Shown one piece after another: positions 63,731 to 64,000 of a DNA stretch of 64,000 nt. This DNA comes from Marivirga arenosa (GTDB taxonomy: Bacteria > Bacteroidota > Bacteroidia > Cytophagales > Cyclobacteriaceae), in contig NZ_CP129968.2 of assembly GCF_030503875.2 (NCBI RefSeq), positions 1 through 64,000 of the forward strand, written 5' to 3'. Under the pieces are notes generated by a model. The model was not told where the DNA came from. It saw nothing but the letters and a program-made list of their open reading frames with translations, and ran no database searches. The number at the start of each line of letters is the position of its first letter. Positions within the stretch are counted from its first letter, which is position 1. Both the position numbers and the translations under genes were made by a program.

Positions 63731-64000
63731 ATGAATGTTCCTAAGCCCAAAATTCGCTCTCAACTTAGAAGAAAACTCGGAAAGGAGTTTTACATCATAA
63801 AGCGTAAATGGGATTGGATGAAAAAATCTCAGTCTTTTGCCAAAACCCAAATTCTGGAGCTCCTTCCAGAAGTAGTTTTTAGTCATAAATCTTTTTTGTT
63901 GCGGCCTTTGAAGGATGTGGATATGCAATTGCAAATCAATAAAATCACTAATTTGGAATTGGCAAATGAGCGAATTAGTAAAATCGTTATTCCTCCGGGT
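63731..64000 (+). CDS. VanW-family protein (partial, right edge)
   Basis: An ATG at 63731 opens a frame that runs 90 codons to the window edge: MNVPKPKIRSQLRRKLGKEF, then YIIKRKWDWM, LLRPLKDVDMQLQINKITNL and ERISKIVIPPG. These match the start of VanW-family proteins (KPRxRSxLRxxLGKxYYxxKR and LxxxDMxLQxNKxxNL), first seen in vancomycin-resistance clusters but widespread and of unknown function. Nothing here indicates resistance. The rest of the gene lies beyond the window. Confidence 0.78.
   Translation, partial: MNVPKPKIRSQLRRKLGKEFYIIKRKWDWMKKSQSFAKTQILELLPEVVFSHKSFLLRPLKDVDMQLQINKITNLELANERISKIVIPPG

Noticed and set aside
63635..63934. Minus-strand 99-codon ORF at the right end
   Set aside because: The plus strand over the same bases encodes a clear VanW-family N-terminus to the window edge; the minus frame looks like its complement.
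63731..64000. Vancomycin-resistance gene
   Set aside because: VanW-family proteins are widespread in bacteria without resistance. No van regulatory or ligase genes are nearby.

Overview
The window reads as a chromosomal segment of a gliding, AT-rich Bacteroidota, most likely a Cytophagales / Marivirga-like marine bacterium. This is inferred from several signs: the gliding-motility lipoprotein gene gldD, a giant SprB-type repeat surface protein, many TAnnTTTG-type -7 promoter boxes, few obvious Shine-Dalgarno sites, Bacteroidota-type families (DUF5117/5118-like metalloprotease, LolA-like sorting protein, cysteine-poor TraR/DksA) and short lipoprotein signal peptides. I see no IS element, prophage, rRNA operon or CRISPR array.

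Layout. (1) 1-10205, minus strand: one open frame of about 3,400 codons that runs off the left edge and consists almost wholly of Ig-like/SprB-type modules. It contains two recently amplified tandem arrays (627-bp and 558-bp units), each organised as alternating A/B dimers. (2) 10758-14678: an outer-membrane barrel protein, glycerate kinase divergent from a GntP permease, and a GGCT-like protein. (3) 14758-20341: a tightly packed six-gene operon (TetR, outer-membrane protein, ABC ATPase, two FtsX-like permeases, LolA-like protein) with an operator-like palindrome just after its -7 box. (4) 20375-25851, minus: rpiB, a sugar nucleotidyltransferase, a fused trehalose-6-phosphate synthase/phosphatase and an aldehyde dehydrogenase. 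(5) 26027-28703: gldD overlapping recG. (6) 28754-32228, minus: a lipoprotein and a large zinc metalloprotease; between them lies a fossil copy of the last bases of recG. (7) 32989-42543, minus: a ten-gene run from a glycosyltransferase through Wza/Wzc-like export proteins to a TPR protein, a phosphosulfolactate synthase, a DUF368/PopT-type undecaprenyl-phosphate translocase and aroE. (8) 42833-49919: hflX, tRNA-Arg, a VOC protein, an uncharacterised beta-helix plus diheme cytochrome pair, a small membrane protein, and two Fe-S electron-transfer proteins. (9) 50015-55655: tRNA-Phe, an orphan histidine kinase with a strong palindrome over its promoter, then rluB, scpB, a DksA-like gene, an EamA transporter and dusB. 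(10) 55694-62978: housekeeping genes for membrane proteolysis, phospholipid synthesis (cdsA, psd), glutamate dehydrogenase, hemC, a cyclophilin and an RmlD-like reductase. (11) 63138-64000: a small hypothetical protein and the first 90 codons of a VanW-family gene cut by the right edge.

Working together: the giant adhesin-like protein and GldD point to the gliding / type IX secretion surface apparatus. The Wza/Wzc/glycosyltransferase/PopT run points to extracellular polysaccharide made on a recycled undecaprenyl carrier. The phosphosulfolactate synthase may feed sulfonate (possibly sulfonolipid) chemistry. The best candidates for undescribed biology are the nested dimeric repeat architecture of the giant protein, the TetR-ABC-LolA export operon and the beta-helix/diheme-cytochrome pair. 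All annotations were made by eye from translated sequence; no database search was run.
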